64,000 bases of DNA from Anadara kagoshimensis (GCA_021292105.1 CM037857.1:36649932-36713931), one strand, 5' to 3'; counted from the stretch's first letter, positions 34,001-44,968 are shown. Numbers and translations: made by a program. Notes: generated by a model from the letters alone, not told the origin.

Positions 34001-37000
34001 TAAACAGACATACCAATCCATGTCCAAATCACAATCTAAAAGCACAGTATAAACAGACATACCAATCCATGTCCAAATCACAATCTATAGGCACAGTATA
34101 AACAGACATACCAATCCATGTCCAAATCACAATCTAAAAGCACAGTATAAACAGATATACCAATCCATGTCCAAATTACAATCTGAAAGCACAGTATAAA
34201 CAGACATACCAATCCATGTCCAAATCACAATCCTAAAGCACGGTAAAACAGACATACCAATCCATGTCCAAATCACAATCTAAAAGCACAGTATAAACAA
34301 ACATACCAATCCATGTCCAAATTACAATCTAAAAGCACAGTATAAACAGGCATACCAATACATGTCCAAATCACAATCTAAAAGCACAGTATAAACAGAC
34401 ATACCAATCCATGTCCAAATCACAATCTAAAAGCACAGTATAAACAAACATACCAATCCATGTCCAAATTACAATCTAAAAGCACAGTATAAACAGACAT
34501 ACCAATCCATGTCCAAATTACAATCTAAAAGCACAGTATAAACAGACATACCAATCCATGTCCAACTTACAATCTAAAAGCACAGTATAAACAGACATAC
34601 CAATCCATGTCCAAATTACAATCTAAAAGCACAGTATAAACAGACATACCAATCCATGTCCAAATCACAATCTCAAAAAGCACAGTATAAACAGACATAC
34701 CAATCCATGTCCAAATCACAATCCTAAAGCACGGTAAAACAAACATACCAATCCATGTCCAAATCACAATCCTAAAGCACGGTAAAACAGACATACCAAT
34801 CCAAGTCCAAATCACAATCCCAAAAAGCAAAGTAAAAACAAACATACAAATCCATGTCCAAATCACAATCCTAAAGCACAGTATAAACAGACATACCAAT
34901 CCATGTCCAAATCACAATCCTAAAGCACGGTAAAACAAACATACCAATCCATGTCCAAATCACAATCCTAAAGCACGGTAAAACAGACATACCAATCCAA
35001 GTCCAAATCACAATCCCAAAAAGCAAAGTAAAAACAAACATACAAATCCATGTCCAAATCACAATCCTAAAGCACGGTAAAACAGACATACCAATCCATG
35101 TCCAAATCACAATCCCAAAAGCAAAGTAAAAACAAACATACCAATCCATGTTCAAATCACAATTCTAAAGCACGGTAAAAACAGACATACCAATATCCAT
35201 GTCCAAATCACAATCCCAAAAGCAAAGTAAAAACAAATATTCCAATCCATGTTCAAACCGCAGTCCCATAGCAAAGTAAGAATTTTGAAAACTGGCAAAT
35301 TAAGTGGAAGACGTAAACCTCTACCAGGGAAATTATGCCTGGTGCTGTGAAAGTGTAGCTTGTTTAGCTAGCTACATCTGCCGTGTCAAATCAAAATTGA
35401 GAATGATTATAACATGGAATATGTGACATCTTGTATATATCCAGACTATATCCAGAACATTTTAGATACAGTTACGTCATACATAAAACTTTTTGAAGAC
35501 CTTGATAAACCTAGACTAGCTATATCTCTGCTTTAGCAAGCAATTTATTTGTAAGCAGCTTGCTTCGTTATATAAAGACCACGTAGTGGGAACAAGCTCT
35601 ACCGCAGCGTGTTAATTTAGAAACAGACAAATACACTACAAGCAGCAGGCATATTGCTGCATAGAAAAGGAAACTTGACGATAGAAAAATTGATGCCATC
35701 ACGTTTTTCATAAATAATAAATAAATAAATAAATAAATAAATACATGTAAATAAGATACCGATTGTTGTCTACTCCAAATACACTCAGAGATCTACATTT
35801 CTATCGAGGAAATGTGGTTATATAAATCAACTGAGATGAGAACTTGCTGGATACAAAACACTTGGCGTGTAATTGAACGCAATTAGTATAAACTAACTAG
35901 GCGTATCTGTTCTCTGGTTATCTCCATAACGAACACATAAGTACATTGAGGTTAACTTGTAAGATATAAATTTGGGGGTTTAACATCCGCTTTTTAATCA
36001 AAAAAGGATGCAAAGATTAATTATATGATTTGAAACATATCGGTGTGGAAATACAGAACAACACAGACACTTTGTTACCAGCACTAACTTAGGCTTATAA
36101 TATCAAAAACTTTTATCAAGATCCTTGGTCAAAAAATGTTTGCTCTTGTTGACTTCCATCAAAGTTTGGGTGTTTATCGATATTAGCATCAAAGTATCAG
36201 CTTTGACGTAGGTTTATAATAAAAAAAACTTTGATCATTGATAATTAATCAAATAATGTTTGATCATGGTGACTTTAATTAAAGTTTAGATTTTACACTA
36301 TCAAAGTTTCGTTCAGAGCTTACATATATGGAACCCTAGGATAATTAATATACGTTAAACTTATTGACACTTTTTGGTATTATACAGTACAGTTTTCATC
36401 AAAGTACTTAATCCATTGAGCATAAGCATGATTCCTACAAGTGTTTCATCTGAAGATCAAGCTTGACCAGAATAAGTGATTAAATCACTGTTTTTATAGT
36501 CTTTATACACTACACACCCTTCAAAGTGACTTTGTTCAAAATGTTTGATAGTGTTAATTAGGGACGTGAATTACTTTATCCATATGCATATATATATAAG
36601 CATATATATATATATACTTCCCTGTGTAAACCTACATTAATAAATCTATTTATTACTTCACTGGTTTTAATTTTGCAGCACTAGACGGCCGTTTCGGAAT
36701 ACAATTTCTCGTACGAGTAATTATCCAAACAGCTTGTGTGTCGTCTATGTATGTTTTACTACTGGAGATGCTCACCAAGTCGGTCTCTACAGTTCCTTTC
36801 ATTGTAATCAATAAGACGCTTTTAAGTTTGCGCAAGACGAAACAATACTAGTACTCCGGTGAAAGTGCAATCAAATTGGACAAAATTAATGTAGCCTTAG
36901 CTATAGCCCTACCACAGAACTATATATTGGACCAGTATGATTAATAAACTACGTGTACCAGTATATTGTAAACGTATTTATTTTCGAGGTGTACTAATTT

Positions 37001-40000
37001 TCACTTATTTCGCGGTCGATTGTTCTGTGCGAAAATTAATATCGAGCGAATATGATATTATGCTAATTGTATTATATTGCTTATTTCAAAAACGCGAAAA
37101 CAAACTACACGAATATGTCTAAATTTCCTATTCCGCGAAAGTAAATACTCGCGAAATTAAATACGTTTACATTATATTATATACATATTTCATAGTTGTT
37201 GTGAATAAGTGAATAAGAATAATAAGTAACAAGAAACTCGACATTTTTATCAATTTCCTTTCAAAGAAAAAGGGTATCCAATCTTTATTTTTATTTTGTC
37301 TAATTGTTCAATATTTTTCCTGGGGTTATGGTTCCAATTGGAAAATCTTGTCCGGGTGATGATGGGAAGTATCAGCAGTGATATTAGATGTACATTTCAT
37401 TAACCCCAGTTAATTTGTCAAACATATTTTAGTAATGGCCATTTGACGTTTTCAATGGGAATTTCTCCAAATACATTTAACTGAAATCTCAAACAAACAT
37501 ACCAATCCATGTCCAAATCACAGTCCTAAGCAATTTAAACAAAAAATAGTACCGACAAATTAGATAAAACAAGTGAAATTCCACCAGGGAAGTATGACCA
37601 GGTGCCCCGGAAGAACCTCACATCCGTCACGTATGTAATAAGTAAAAACGTGTAAAAACATGAACATTGACAGTAGTGCAAATCAATGAACGTGCATGTA
37701 TGTGCAAAATACAAAATATATCAATTGCCGGGAAATTGTGATTTACATATTTTGCTTTTCATTTTAAGCTCAAAAATAAAAATTCAAAAAAAGCTAAAAG
37801 TGCATAAAATTGTATTGTAAAAACAGACAAAAACAAATCATATCAAAACATTGGAAAGGAAAAGGATAAAACAAAAGGAAGATGATAGAACTTATAATGG
37901 CTTTAAAAGTATAAAATTGGATTTTTTTTCTTCAGTGCAAATTCCAATGTACCTATAACAAGCTCCGGAAACTTTGACCTTGAACTACCTTAAATACATT
38001 GTATACGGTATATAGCGGTTGATATGTGGTTTAGTTTCAACCTACATAGTTTTCAATTATATCTCTGATATTTATGCTGAGTTGCATGTTTATTTCGATT
38101 GCATATCAAATGTATATACATTTAATTTACTTTTTATAAACATTATCTTAAAACATATTTACAAGCACAACAGGGAGTCATATTTGTAAGTGTGCAACAA
38201 GCGTTTCAGAAATAAATGTTTTTTCTATCGATGAACTTGTCAGTTTTAAAGCATAATTGGAAAATAGCTTTGTTAGTATAAAAAACCAAATGCAAATATC
38301 ATACAAGAAATGATTTTCTGAAAAGCAGTAACATGCTGATCATATCTTAAAATGTTTTTTTTTTTATTTATTATCACTATTTGTGTTGGCACAAACATGC
38401 ACCAGTCTAACTTACGTAATAAAGTGTTTCTTACAATAACAAGTGAAGTGATATTACCGCTGTGTTGATGTGTCTGCGATGAAAAGAAAACTTAATTATC
38501 CAACGTATCGTAATGTTTTTGTAAAGTTATTATTTTCGCACGTTGAAATAAAATCTACTAGAACATATGGTATTAATATAAATATATAAAGTTTCTCATA
38601 AACATTTATCGTTAAGGTAGCTGATTTTTGTGTACTTTTCTACTGCATCGCTCACCGAGTTTTCAAGGACGCAGTCTTACAGGTTATACAACATTTAATT
38701 ATAAAGCACTGTGTGCCATTTCCATTTTTTAAATAATAATAATAATAATAAATCTTTATTTAAAGTCGAGTTTTTAAAAAACATAAATGCATAAGTTGTA
38801 GAAAGGTTTCGATTGACTAGATACATATAATACAAAAGTACAACACATGCAAACACATTTACAGACACGTAAGCAAAATCAAGCGGACTGATTGATAATG
38901 TGGTTATCAAGCACACGTTATAATAAGAACTAGCACCTCATGTTCTATTCTTCACGCGATACCAAGCTATGTTACCCTTTACTTGTTCACGCAATAGTAC
39001 TTCAATTTTTAATTCAAATCTGATGCACCTGTTGCATCGTAATTATGACACACAAGTTTTACAGAAAATAGACATGACATGCCACCAACAGGTACTCATT
39101 ATGTTACACCACTAAGCTATATCTAAATCTCTGTTCATGAAGTATGCATTAAGATTTTGGTCTACGACTGTTAGCACCCGGCCTCACTTCCCTGGTGGAA
39201 GTTCATGTGTTTGACTTTAAATTGACAGTTTCAAATGTTTAACTTAACTTTGGATTGCGATTTTGACTTGGATAGGTATGTTTGTTTTTAATACTAGTAT
39301 TTAATTAACATTAAAACTGTGAATATTTGCTTATTTTTAAACTTCAAATTATGACATATTGTCGATGCCCAGCTCACATGTGGTCTTCTTTCAGAACTGC
39401 ATTATTTACTAACTAAATGAACTCCCATAGACACAATGAAGTTGGGTTTGACTGCACTTGGTAGCGACATAAATTTCCTCACCCATTTATCATGGTTTTT
39501 TTTTTAAATTATATTTTCTTGTACCAACAGGGAGATCACATGACGATACTTACAAATTGTGGTCATTAGGATCCCTTGCCAGTCCCGCAGTGAAGGCATT
39601 TGCAGAAGATGCAGATTCAGCATTGTTAGACGAAGATGCACAAGCATATAGAGGAATATTTGATACTTTCACCGCTGCACCCATTACAAGTGGAATGGGG
39701 AAATCAGCTGTCAGGTTTTTGGCTGATGGAAAAAGGACCAAGGTTAGATTCAGATCAGTTGATGATTGTTCCTGTGAATGAATACATAAACAGTGTGTTA
39801 CACCCAACCAAGATTATTTCATTTATATCGAGACATCGCCTGTTATTACAGCATATAATTTATCCAAAAATACCGTGGTAATCTTGTTGTAAAATGCCCC
39901 ATATAATTTCACAGAAGTCTTTGCTTAATGAACATGACCAATTAACTAGGTTTTGCTGCTTTTTATGTCTCATTACGGGGCCTTACTTCCGCAAGATCTT

Positions 40001-41922
40001 ATATTATTATAGGTAAACAATACTGACCTGCCCGTTTGACTTTACATTAGGGATACTTAATATATATATATATATATACTCAACAAAAAAGTTTAGGGCC
40101 ACATCAAAAACATTATTTAATTTTGTAGAACGTAAATCATATCATTTCATATTCACATTTCTCATAATTTCATTAAGGAGAGAGAGAGAGAGAGGCCCAA
40201 CCGGTATATGCGTATTGTAAGGTTACTAATGTAAGAACAAGTCACTGCAATATTAGGCATATCTTTAAAGTAAATGGATGGCAGAGCCAAATCCCTCTGC
40301 GAGTTCTGTTGATAAAAAGTGCGTCGACTTGAATGGCCCATTGTTTTTGTAATATAGTTGTATTTGTTTTGTTTTATTTTTAAGATGTCGTTTATGGTGA
40401 AGATGGTTCCTAGCCCTGACTGGTTTGTGGGGATAGATTCCTTAGATCTGTGCAAAAAAGGGAGATGGCAGAATGAAATAACACTAGACTTGGCACCAAT
40501 CGATGCCGGGACAGACAAAGGTTTTTCATTTACGTCGCCAAATTGGCCAAACACGCCACAGGAAGAAATATATCAGATTAACAACACATTTCCAGACCAC
40601 CCTGCAGGGTCATTTCATTTTCCAAATCTGGAAAAACTTCCTAGAATTGGTCATGTGATTTTGACGAAAGTAGCCGAATATAAACGAAGAGGAAGAAATA
40701 ATGACCTTTCACCTACAGAACCAAACGTTGAAATTTTTGAAGCAGACGATGAATTTGAACATGAAGATGATGGAATTGTTACTTCCGGTTTAATGGCGAT
40801 GAGGCAAGTCAGTTCAGACGACACACAACCAGGAATGCAATCTGATCAAAAAGGTATACTACATGTATTAAAATCAAACCCCAAATCATTTCCTTAAAAG
40901 TCAGTTCATTATTACATTATGCATGTGCAGGCCCCGGTTTCACAATCATTCCTTAGCTAAGATTTCCCTTAACTTAAATCTTGCAAAATTTGAAATCTTT
41001 AAGATTCTGTTAATTTTCAGGATATTGAGGAATTTAAGATGTCATTTTTAAGCTCAATTCTAGATTAAAACATTTGCCTTTACTTTTAACAAAAATATTC
41101 ACCAGTAGTTTCAAAAAGAGATTACAAAAATTTGCTAAATTTAAGTTAAGGAAAATCTTAGCTAAGGAATGATTGCGAAACCGGGGCCAGTTGCTTTGAA
41201 AATGGATATCTTTTCCCCTCTACGAATGTATGTATACGAAATTCAAGTAAAAGTGTCAATAATGGTAACTTTCTATCATTTTATTTGTGTTGGTTATCAC
41301 TATAGTGACTGTTATGGTATTGCTTACCACCAAAATATCTCATAGTCACCCGTTTTTTTTGTCATAGGTTTTGTTGGAAATGACTCAGTTTAAACATTTA
41401 AATAAAAAATCCTCGCACAATTATCTTTATAGCCAAGTATTGCATATATTTTTATTTGACTCATAATCGAGGTTAACAAGTCTCCACATAAGTCATTTTA
41501 TTTTGACTTATAGTCACATAGAAATTTAAAATAAAAACTCAAGAAAGTTGACGACAACATCAATACCCGGCGACGACATTGACGATCACATGATTCCTAG
41601 ATGTCTCAGTCTTTTCACACAAGACAAACTTTACCAGGTTTTACAGGTAGGTTTGTGAAATTGTTTAAAAAGGCAATTAAAAACCTTGTTTTTAATATTT
41701 TCAGTTCCACCAGTAGATTGCAAAGTATCCGAATGGAATATGTGGAGTGATTGTTCAAAAACCTGTGGGTTTGGTGTCCGATTTCGTGAAAGGACTGTTG
41801 TGCAACAACCAAGAAATGGTGGTTATGGTTGTCCTAATTTGACCGATCAAAAGACATGTGGTAGCATGCGTAATTGTCGTTGGAATCATTTCCGGTTCCT
41901 GTCGACAAAGAGAAGAGATTAA
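29010..41922 (+). CDS. Spondin-2 (mindin)-like secreted protein (4 exons)
   Basis: Four exons (29010-29256, 39531-39742, 40385-40853, 41705-41922) join in consistent phases (1, 0, 1) to 381 codons; vertebrate spondin-2 has about 330. Residues 1-27 are a signal peptide (YHFLYIVLIFILFTF). The spondin_N domain follows: AEYNLAFYADWSP, RPSAQWSKLVG, LWSLGSLASPAVKAFAED, SGMGKSAVRF, then the signature MVPSPDWFVGIDSLDLC, LAPIDAGTDKGFSF and HPAGSFHFP. An acidic, Ser/Thr-rich linker (EADDEFEHEDD) precedes one thrombospondin type 1 repeat with WNMWSDC and CSKTCGFGVRFRER, which keep the usual C-mannosylation and O-fucosylation positions. Mindin is an extracellular-matrix protein that binds integrins and microbial surface sugars; the same role is inferred here. 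Intron 1 is 10.3 kb and full of satellite DNA. Confidence 0.92.
29829..30600 (+). mobile_element. Penelope-like 3' end with its tail expanded to ~13 tandem units
   Basis: A diverged 3' UTR (TGACGCCCATAAGTTCAATG, GATAATACACGTGACGGGTA, CCGGTCTCACTTCTCTTG) runs into TTTTTACTTTGCTTCTGGAT, and from 29960 this 49-bp tail repeats head to tail to about 30600. The repeat is in the same orientation as the UTR and lies exactly where the tail should be. It is in intron 1 of the spondin-like gene. Confidence 0.8.
30715..30850 (+). mobile_element. Penelope-like 3' UTR fragment
   Basis: CCGGAGCACTCGGCCTCACT, TCTCTGGTGGAAGTTCAGGT and a single degenerate tail (ACTTTGCTTTAGGATTGTT). The copy has no coding part. 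Confidence 0.7.
31026..31077. repeat. (CT)n microsatellite
   Basis: A pure CT run of about 52 bp. Confidence 0.95.
31228..35270 (-). repeat. 48/49-bp satellite array derived from the retroelement 3' tail
   Basis: About 83 head-to-tail units of ACATACCAATCCATGTCCAA plus ATCACAATC and a variable linker. Two subfamilies are ordered in blocks. Linker CTAAAGCACGGTAAAACAA (48 bp) fills 31270-32480, and CTAAAAGCACAGTATAAACAG or CTATAGGCACAGTATAAACAG (49 bp) fills 32480-34680. A mixed zone then includes units with the ancestral linker CCCAAAAGCAAAGTAAAAAC up to 35270. The monomer is the reverse complement of the element tail at 28040-28105. The 48-bp units keep a 16-residue reading frame open on the - strand; these frames are artefacts. 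The whole array lies in intron 1 of the spondin-like gene. Confidence 0.92.
35230..35712 (-). mobile_element. Penelope-like copy, 5'-truncated, carrying the satellite as its tail
   Basis: Directly next to the last satellite unit come the 3' UTR (GCAAAGTAAGAATTTTGAAA, ACCAGGGAAATTATGCCTGG) and a degraded RT C-terminal third. The RT part still matches 27601-27905 in order (inverse of AAACGTGATG, TATGCAGCAATAT, GGTAGAGCTTGTTCCCACTA). The copy stops at about 35712, where an (AAAT)n run begins (35713-35742). Confidence 0.8.
35743..36650. other. Intronic AT-rich sequence
   Basis: A loose ~110-bp direct duplication around 36110-36310 (shared ATCAAAGTTT, AATGTTTG and TGACTT words) and a TATA-rich palindromic run at 36585-36616 are the only structures seen. 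Confidence 0.4.
36654..36702 (+). repeat. Dispersed 45-bp conserved core, copy 2
   Basis: CTGGTTTTAATTTTGCAGC then ACTAGACGGCCGTTTCGGAA-TAC, as at 26317 and 42470. Confidence 0.6.
36703..37487. other. Intronic sequence, nothing recognised
   Basis: No supported gene, RNA or repeat apart from AT-rich stretches. Confidence 0.4.
37488..37645 (-). mobile_element. Penelope-like 3' end, 5'-truncated copy
   Basis: Tail (AAACAAACATACCAATCCAT) and 3' UTR (AATTCCACCAGGGAAGTATG, GGTGCCCCGGAAG), ending within the UTR. Confidence 0.7.
37646..39164. other. Intronic sequence, nothing recognised
   Basis: AT-rich sequence with short (AAT)n at 38735-38750. No coding or RNA signature. Confidence 0.4.
39165..39295 (+). 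mobile_element. Penelope-like 3' end, 5'-truncated copy
   Basis: AGCACCCGGCCTCACTTCCC, TGGTGGAAGTTCATGTGTTT and the tail GGATAGGTATGTTTGTTTTT. It ends at the same 3' terminus as the other copies, 235 bp before exon 2. Confidence 0.7.
39531..39742 (+). CDS. Spondin-like gene exon 2
   Basis: Acceptor GTACCAACAG|GGAGAT; donor AAG|GTTAGA. It codes for GRSHDDTYKLWSLGSLASPA through SGMGKSAVRFLADGKRTK, the central part of spondin_N. It enters in phase 1 and leaves in phase 0. Confidence 0.88.
39790..39852 (-). mobile_element. SINE tail fragment
   Basis: TTATTTCATTTATATCGAGA-CATCGCC matches the tail side of the 480-812 SINE (TATTTCACTTATACCGAGAC-GTCGCC) with moderate divergence. Confidence 0.5.
40385..40853 (+). 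CDS. Spondin-like gene exon 3
   Basis: Acceptor TTTTATTTTTAAG|ATG; donor AAAAG|GTATAC. It codes for the spondin_N signature (VPSPDWFVGIDSLDLC, APIDAGTD) and the acidic linker. The Met at 40385 is internal. An upstream in-frame Met at 40358 lies in intron sequence and is not the start. Confidence 0.9.
40930..41188. mobile_element. MITE with ~47-bp terminal inverted repeats
   Basis: GGCCCCGGTTTCACAATCAT, then TCCTTAGCTAAGATTTTCC-like, at the left is mirrored at the right, ending GCGAAACCGGGGCC. The 259-bp element lies in intron 3 of the spondin-like gene. A half copy lies at 54785. Confidence 0.8.
41705..41922 (+). CDS. Spondin-like gene exon 4: thrombospondin type 1 repeat
   Basis: Acceptor ATATTTTCAG|TTCCACC; stop TAA at 41920-41922. 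Six cysteines, WNMWSDC and CSKTCGFG are kept. Candidate polyadenylation signals are AATAAA at 42015 and 42174. Confidence 0.9.
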
Positions 41923-42469
41923 TTATAAGAATTGATGTAGATATATTTATGATTTATTTTTATATTTTTGTATATGTTGTTAGCTTGATTTAAAGATTTA
42001 TGGGTTATTTTGCTAATAAAGATAATATTTTGGTAGGTTTGCATGTTTGTGTATTTGTGTAAAATGTATATCACTGGGTGTTTCGCAATGTGAGACCTTG
42101 TCGTTAAAATGCTGACCATCTTGGCACTGAACCAAGTGAACTTGGTCATAGTAATAGCAACAAAGAAAATGCTACAATAAAGAACAAAACACAAGTGTAC
42201 TAGCATTTACATAGCAAATCAAGTGATGACCTATTGGTACCAATGATGGAATAATTCTAATTTTGTATTATTGTCAGAAATGTACTAATGTCTAAATTTG
42301 CTGCAGTTAAAATTTGAAATTCCTCAAAAACTAACGTATTCTTCTTCATGCAAACTGTTTCCTTAACTAAATTTGGTAAAATATATTTTGGTCCTTTGGT
42401 ATCTTTTCAACATCTTGAAAACAGATTTGGTTTCATAATTTTGGTCCAAGCACTACTGATGAGAAACTG

Positions 42470-42515
42470 TATTCCGAAACGGCCGTCTAGTGTTGTAAAA
42501 TTATAACTGGTATAA
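42470..42515 (-). repeat. Dispersed 45-bp conserved core, copy 3
   Basis: Inverse orientation: GTATTCCGAAACGGCCGTCT-AGTG then TTGTAAAATTATAACTGGT. Matches the copies at 26317 and 36654. Confidence 0.6.
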
Positions 42516-42838
42516 TATGTAATCTGACTGACTTTGGACGGCCACTTGTTACATTGATAAAAAGTTATATAGACATTTGGCGCAATAGTCCGACTAGTCA
42601 GCCCACTAAACCACCATTTTAATTCAGTTTTGACTTTTTGGAGGTTTGTGGTCTGACAGCTTCCATTATTGAATTCTTGAAATTTCTGACGAAAACGGCA
42701 GAAACGAAAACACGCGTTGATAACTTCCAGTATTTCATTACCTTTGCTCTTGATAACTGGTATAATAGGTAATCTGGCTAACTTTGGACGGCCACTTGTT
42801 ACATTGATAAAAAGTTATATAGACATTTGGCGCAAGTA
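42500..42838 (+). repeat. Pair of ~83-bp direct repeats
   Basis: AACTGGTATAATATGTAATC, TTTGGACGGCCACTTGTTAC and ATATAGACATTTGGCGCAA occur at 42507-42590 and again at 42757-42838 with few differences. They enclose about 170 bp without coding potential. Confidence 0.7.
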
Positions 42839-42857
42839 TGCATTTGTGGAGTCCAAT

Positions 42858-43075
42858 CAAAAACAAACATACAAATCCATGTTCTAATCACAAGTAAGAA
42901 CCTCTTGTTTGGCTAGCTACACCGTACCTGCAGCGTGTGTAATAAAATTGAGCGAAATGAACATGGAACTATGGGACGTCAAACATATCCAGGGCAAACC
43001 TGGACATGGACAAACTTATCAACAATACTGTGATGACGGCCATAAAACTTTTGAGGTCCCTAATAAGCCTATGCT
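42858..43075 (-). mobile_element. Penelope-like copy, 5'-truncated, with RT remnant
   Basis: Tail (AAAACAAACATACAAATCCA), a shortened 3' UTR (TTTGGCTAGCTACACC), then the inverse of the RT C-terminus (GGGACGTCAAACATATCCAG, TATCAACAATACTGTGATGA). Part of the UTR is missing compared with 27140-28110. A short - to + shadow frame (42909-43103) crosses it. Confidence 0.75.
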
Positions 43076-43091
43076 ACCATTGTTGCAACCG

Positions 43092-43392
43092 CTATTGAAA
43101 TAGTCGTTATTTCAGTGCATTCTCAACCGCTATTGAAATAATTATTTCAATAGAGGTCGTTATTTCAGTGCATTCTCAACCGCTATTGAAATAATTATTT
43201 CAATAGTGGTCGTTATTTCAGTGCATTCTCAACCGCTATTGAAATAATTATTTCAATAGAGGTCGTTATTTCGGTGCAGATTCAACCGCTATTGAAATAA
43301 TTATTCCAATTTCAATAGTGGTCGTTATTTCAGTGCATTCTCAACCGCTATTGAAATATTATTTCAATAGTGGTCGTTATTTCAATAGCGGT
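43092..43392. repeat. ~53-bp tandem repeat, each unit a perfect hairpin
   Basis: Each unit holds CTATTGAAATAATTATTTCA-ATAG, a perfect 24-bp palindrome, followed by GGTCGTTATTTCAGTGCATT-CTCAA. About five units, with small variants (one palindrome is expanded, one shortened). It abuts the retroelement copy at 42858. Confidence 0.85.
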
Positions 43393-43717
43393 TTTAACAT
43401 ACCATCCCACTGATTTTACAAGAAGTGTTGACAAGTAAATTTCATAACGATCAACGACGAGCAACCCTGATAAATTAATCGCCCCAAACCAATATAATTC
43501 CACTTATATCGTTATGTCACTAATTGCAATGGTGGTGAAGTTGTAGAAACAAACGCATGTCCTCTCTCTGCAGAAAATGTGATTATATTGACATCTTTAT
43601 ATATCGTGGTGTGTCCGTCTTGGTGCAGGAACTTAGTATCCTTGTTATAAAAATCAGTTTAGCTGAATTAAAGCGATTTCTAGCATTTTCCATTGGCTTT
43701 AAGACCATCACTTACAG

Positions 43718-44055
43718 TACAGACATGTCGAGGGTTTAACACTGAGCTATCGAAAAGGAGTCGAAACTCGGCTGTCAAGTGACCCAGATATTGTTAGCTA
43801 GTGACCCTAAAAAGCTAACGAGAGATAGATAACAGCTGCCGAGATATACAATACAGACCTGTCTAAAGTTAAACACTAGGATAGCAAATTGGTACCGTTT
43901 ATCTCGGCCCATCGTTAACTACATTTCCACAGCATTTTGGCAGTTTTTATCTATCTCTTTTCGGTCACTAACTATCTATTTCCGGCCACTAGTTTGTCGG
44001 GCTTACACTACTTTTTTGTTAGCTAAGTGTTAAACTTTCGACAGATCTATCCTGC
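43718..44055. mobile_element. Composite MITE, copy A
   Basis: CAGTACAGACATGTCGAGGG-TTTAACACT at the left and its inverse (AGTGTTAAACTTTCGACAGA-TCTATCCTG) at the right. A third terminal-like motif (CAATACAGACCTGTCTAAAG) sits inside at about 43849. Length is about 338 bp and it is non-coding. Copy B is at 47281. Confidence 0.6.
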
Positions 44056-44968
44056 AGCTAACGAGGGGTCAATATAGCTACAATTCGTTTGCTTTGTGTT
44101 AAACTTTCGACGCATCTGCACTGCATAATACCAAACGCACCATGATAAGAGTCATTCAAAAATATTATACGAGGCTTAAAAACAATAATAATAGCAATCA
44201 ACGAGCTCATTGTTTCCACTAGTTTAGTAAACTATTTTCAATTTTGAAAACAGATTAAATTTCCATAGATTCACAGTGTGATTCAGTGATAAAGTTTTTA
44301 CAAGAACTTGATATCCCTTTCTATTATAACTGTTCAGCTATAATATAAGACTACCACTGATAAAAATAAAGTGCCATGATAGGGGGACATTCAAAAAGTT
44401 TCTTCACAGCTAATGCAGTATTCTTGAACTAGTAATGACAGATTTAAATTTCATATGCTCATATTATAACGTTAGTGTGATTCAATGAATACATCTTTTG
44501 CATTATTTCCCATTCATAGTCATTTGATTGACCATAACATTGTCAATAAGCATAAACACACATACAACACAAATACACATAACATATACAACACATAAAA
44601 CAGTGCTGAAATAGAGGCAAGAGAAGCTGGAAAGACAGGGAAAGAAGATATCCCAGAACCGTACCGATGGAGAGGTGTTGTTCCCCTGGGGAATTTAGAG
44701 GCATGAGTCAGATCAAGTAAGCCATCACATAAAACATTACTAACTTAAAGTAATAGCAAGTATACATGTATTAAAATTACAACAAAAACATTATAAAAAC
44801 ATAATTTAACAGATAACGACATATAATGCAGACAATGCAAACTTGAATTGCAATTAGAACATTGGCATGGGCTGTCATTCGCCAATTCAATTCAACAGTT
44901 CAATTCATTTTTATTCCATAGGATATACAATTAATATAAAGTTGTAATTCTCTATGCTTTGATTTTAA
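44056..44968. other. No recognisable feature
   Basis: AT-rich sequence. A short stretch at 44610-44700 is less AT-rich but has no family motif. Confidence 0.4.

Noticed and set aside
31121-35155. Series of - strand frames with the repeated peptide IVIWTWIGMFVLPCFR
   Set aside because: Product of the 48-bp satellite unit, which is an exact multiple of three; not a membrane protein gene.
31228-35270. Regularly spaced repeats that might suggest a CRISPR array
   Set aside because: No unique spacers; units are head-to-tail satellite monomers in a eukaryotic intron.
40358-40384. Upstream Met as start of a separate 179-codon protein
   Set aside because: The region before 40385 is a pyrimidine-rich intron end, and the domain continues in phase from exon 2.
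42500-42838. Short LTR-like pair of direct repeats
   Set aside because: 83-bp repeats enclosing only 170 bp, with no primer site, no TG...CA ends and no coding sequence.
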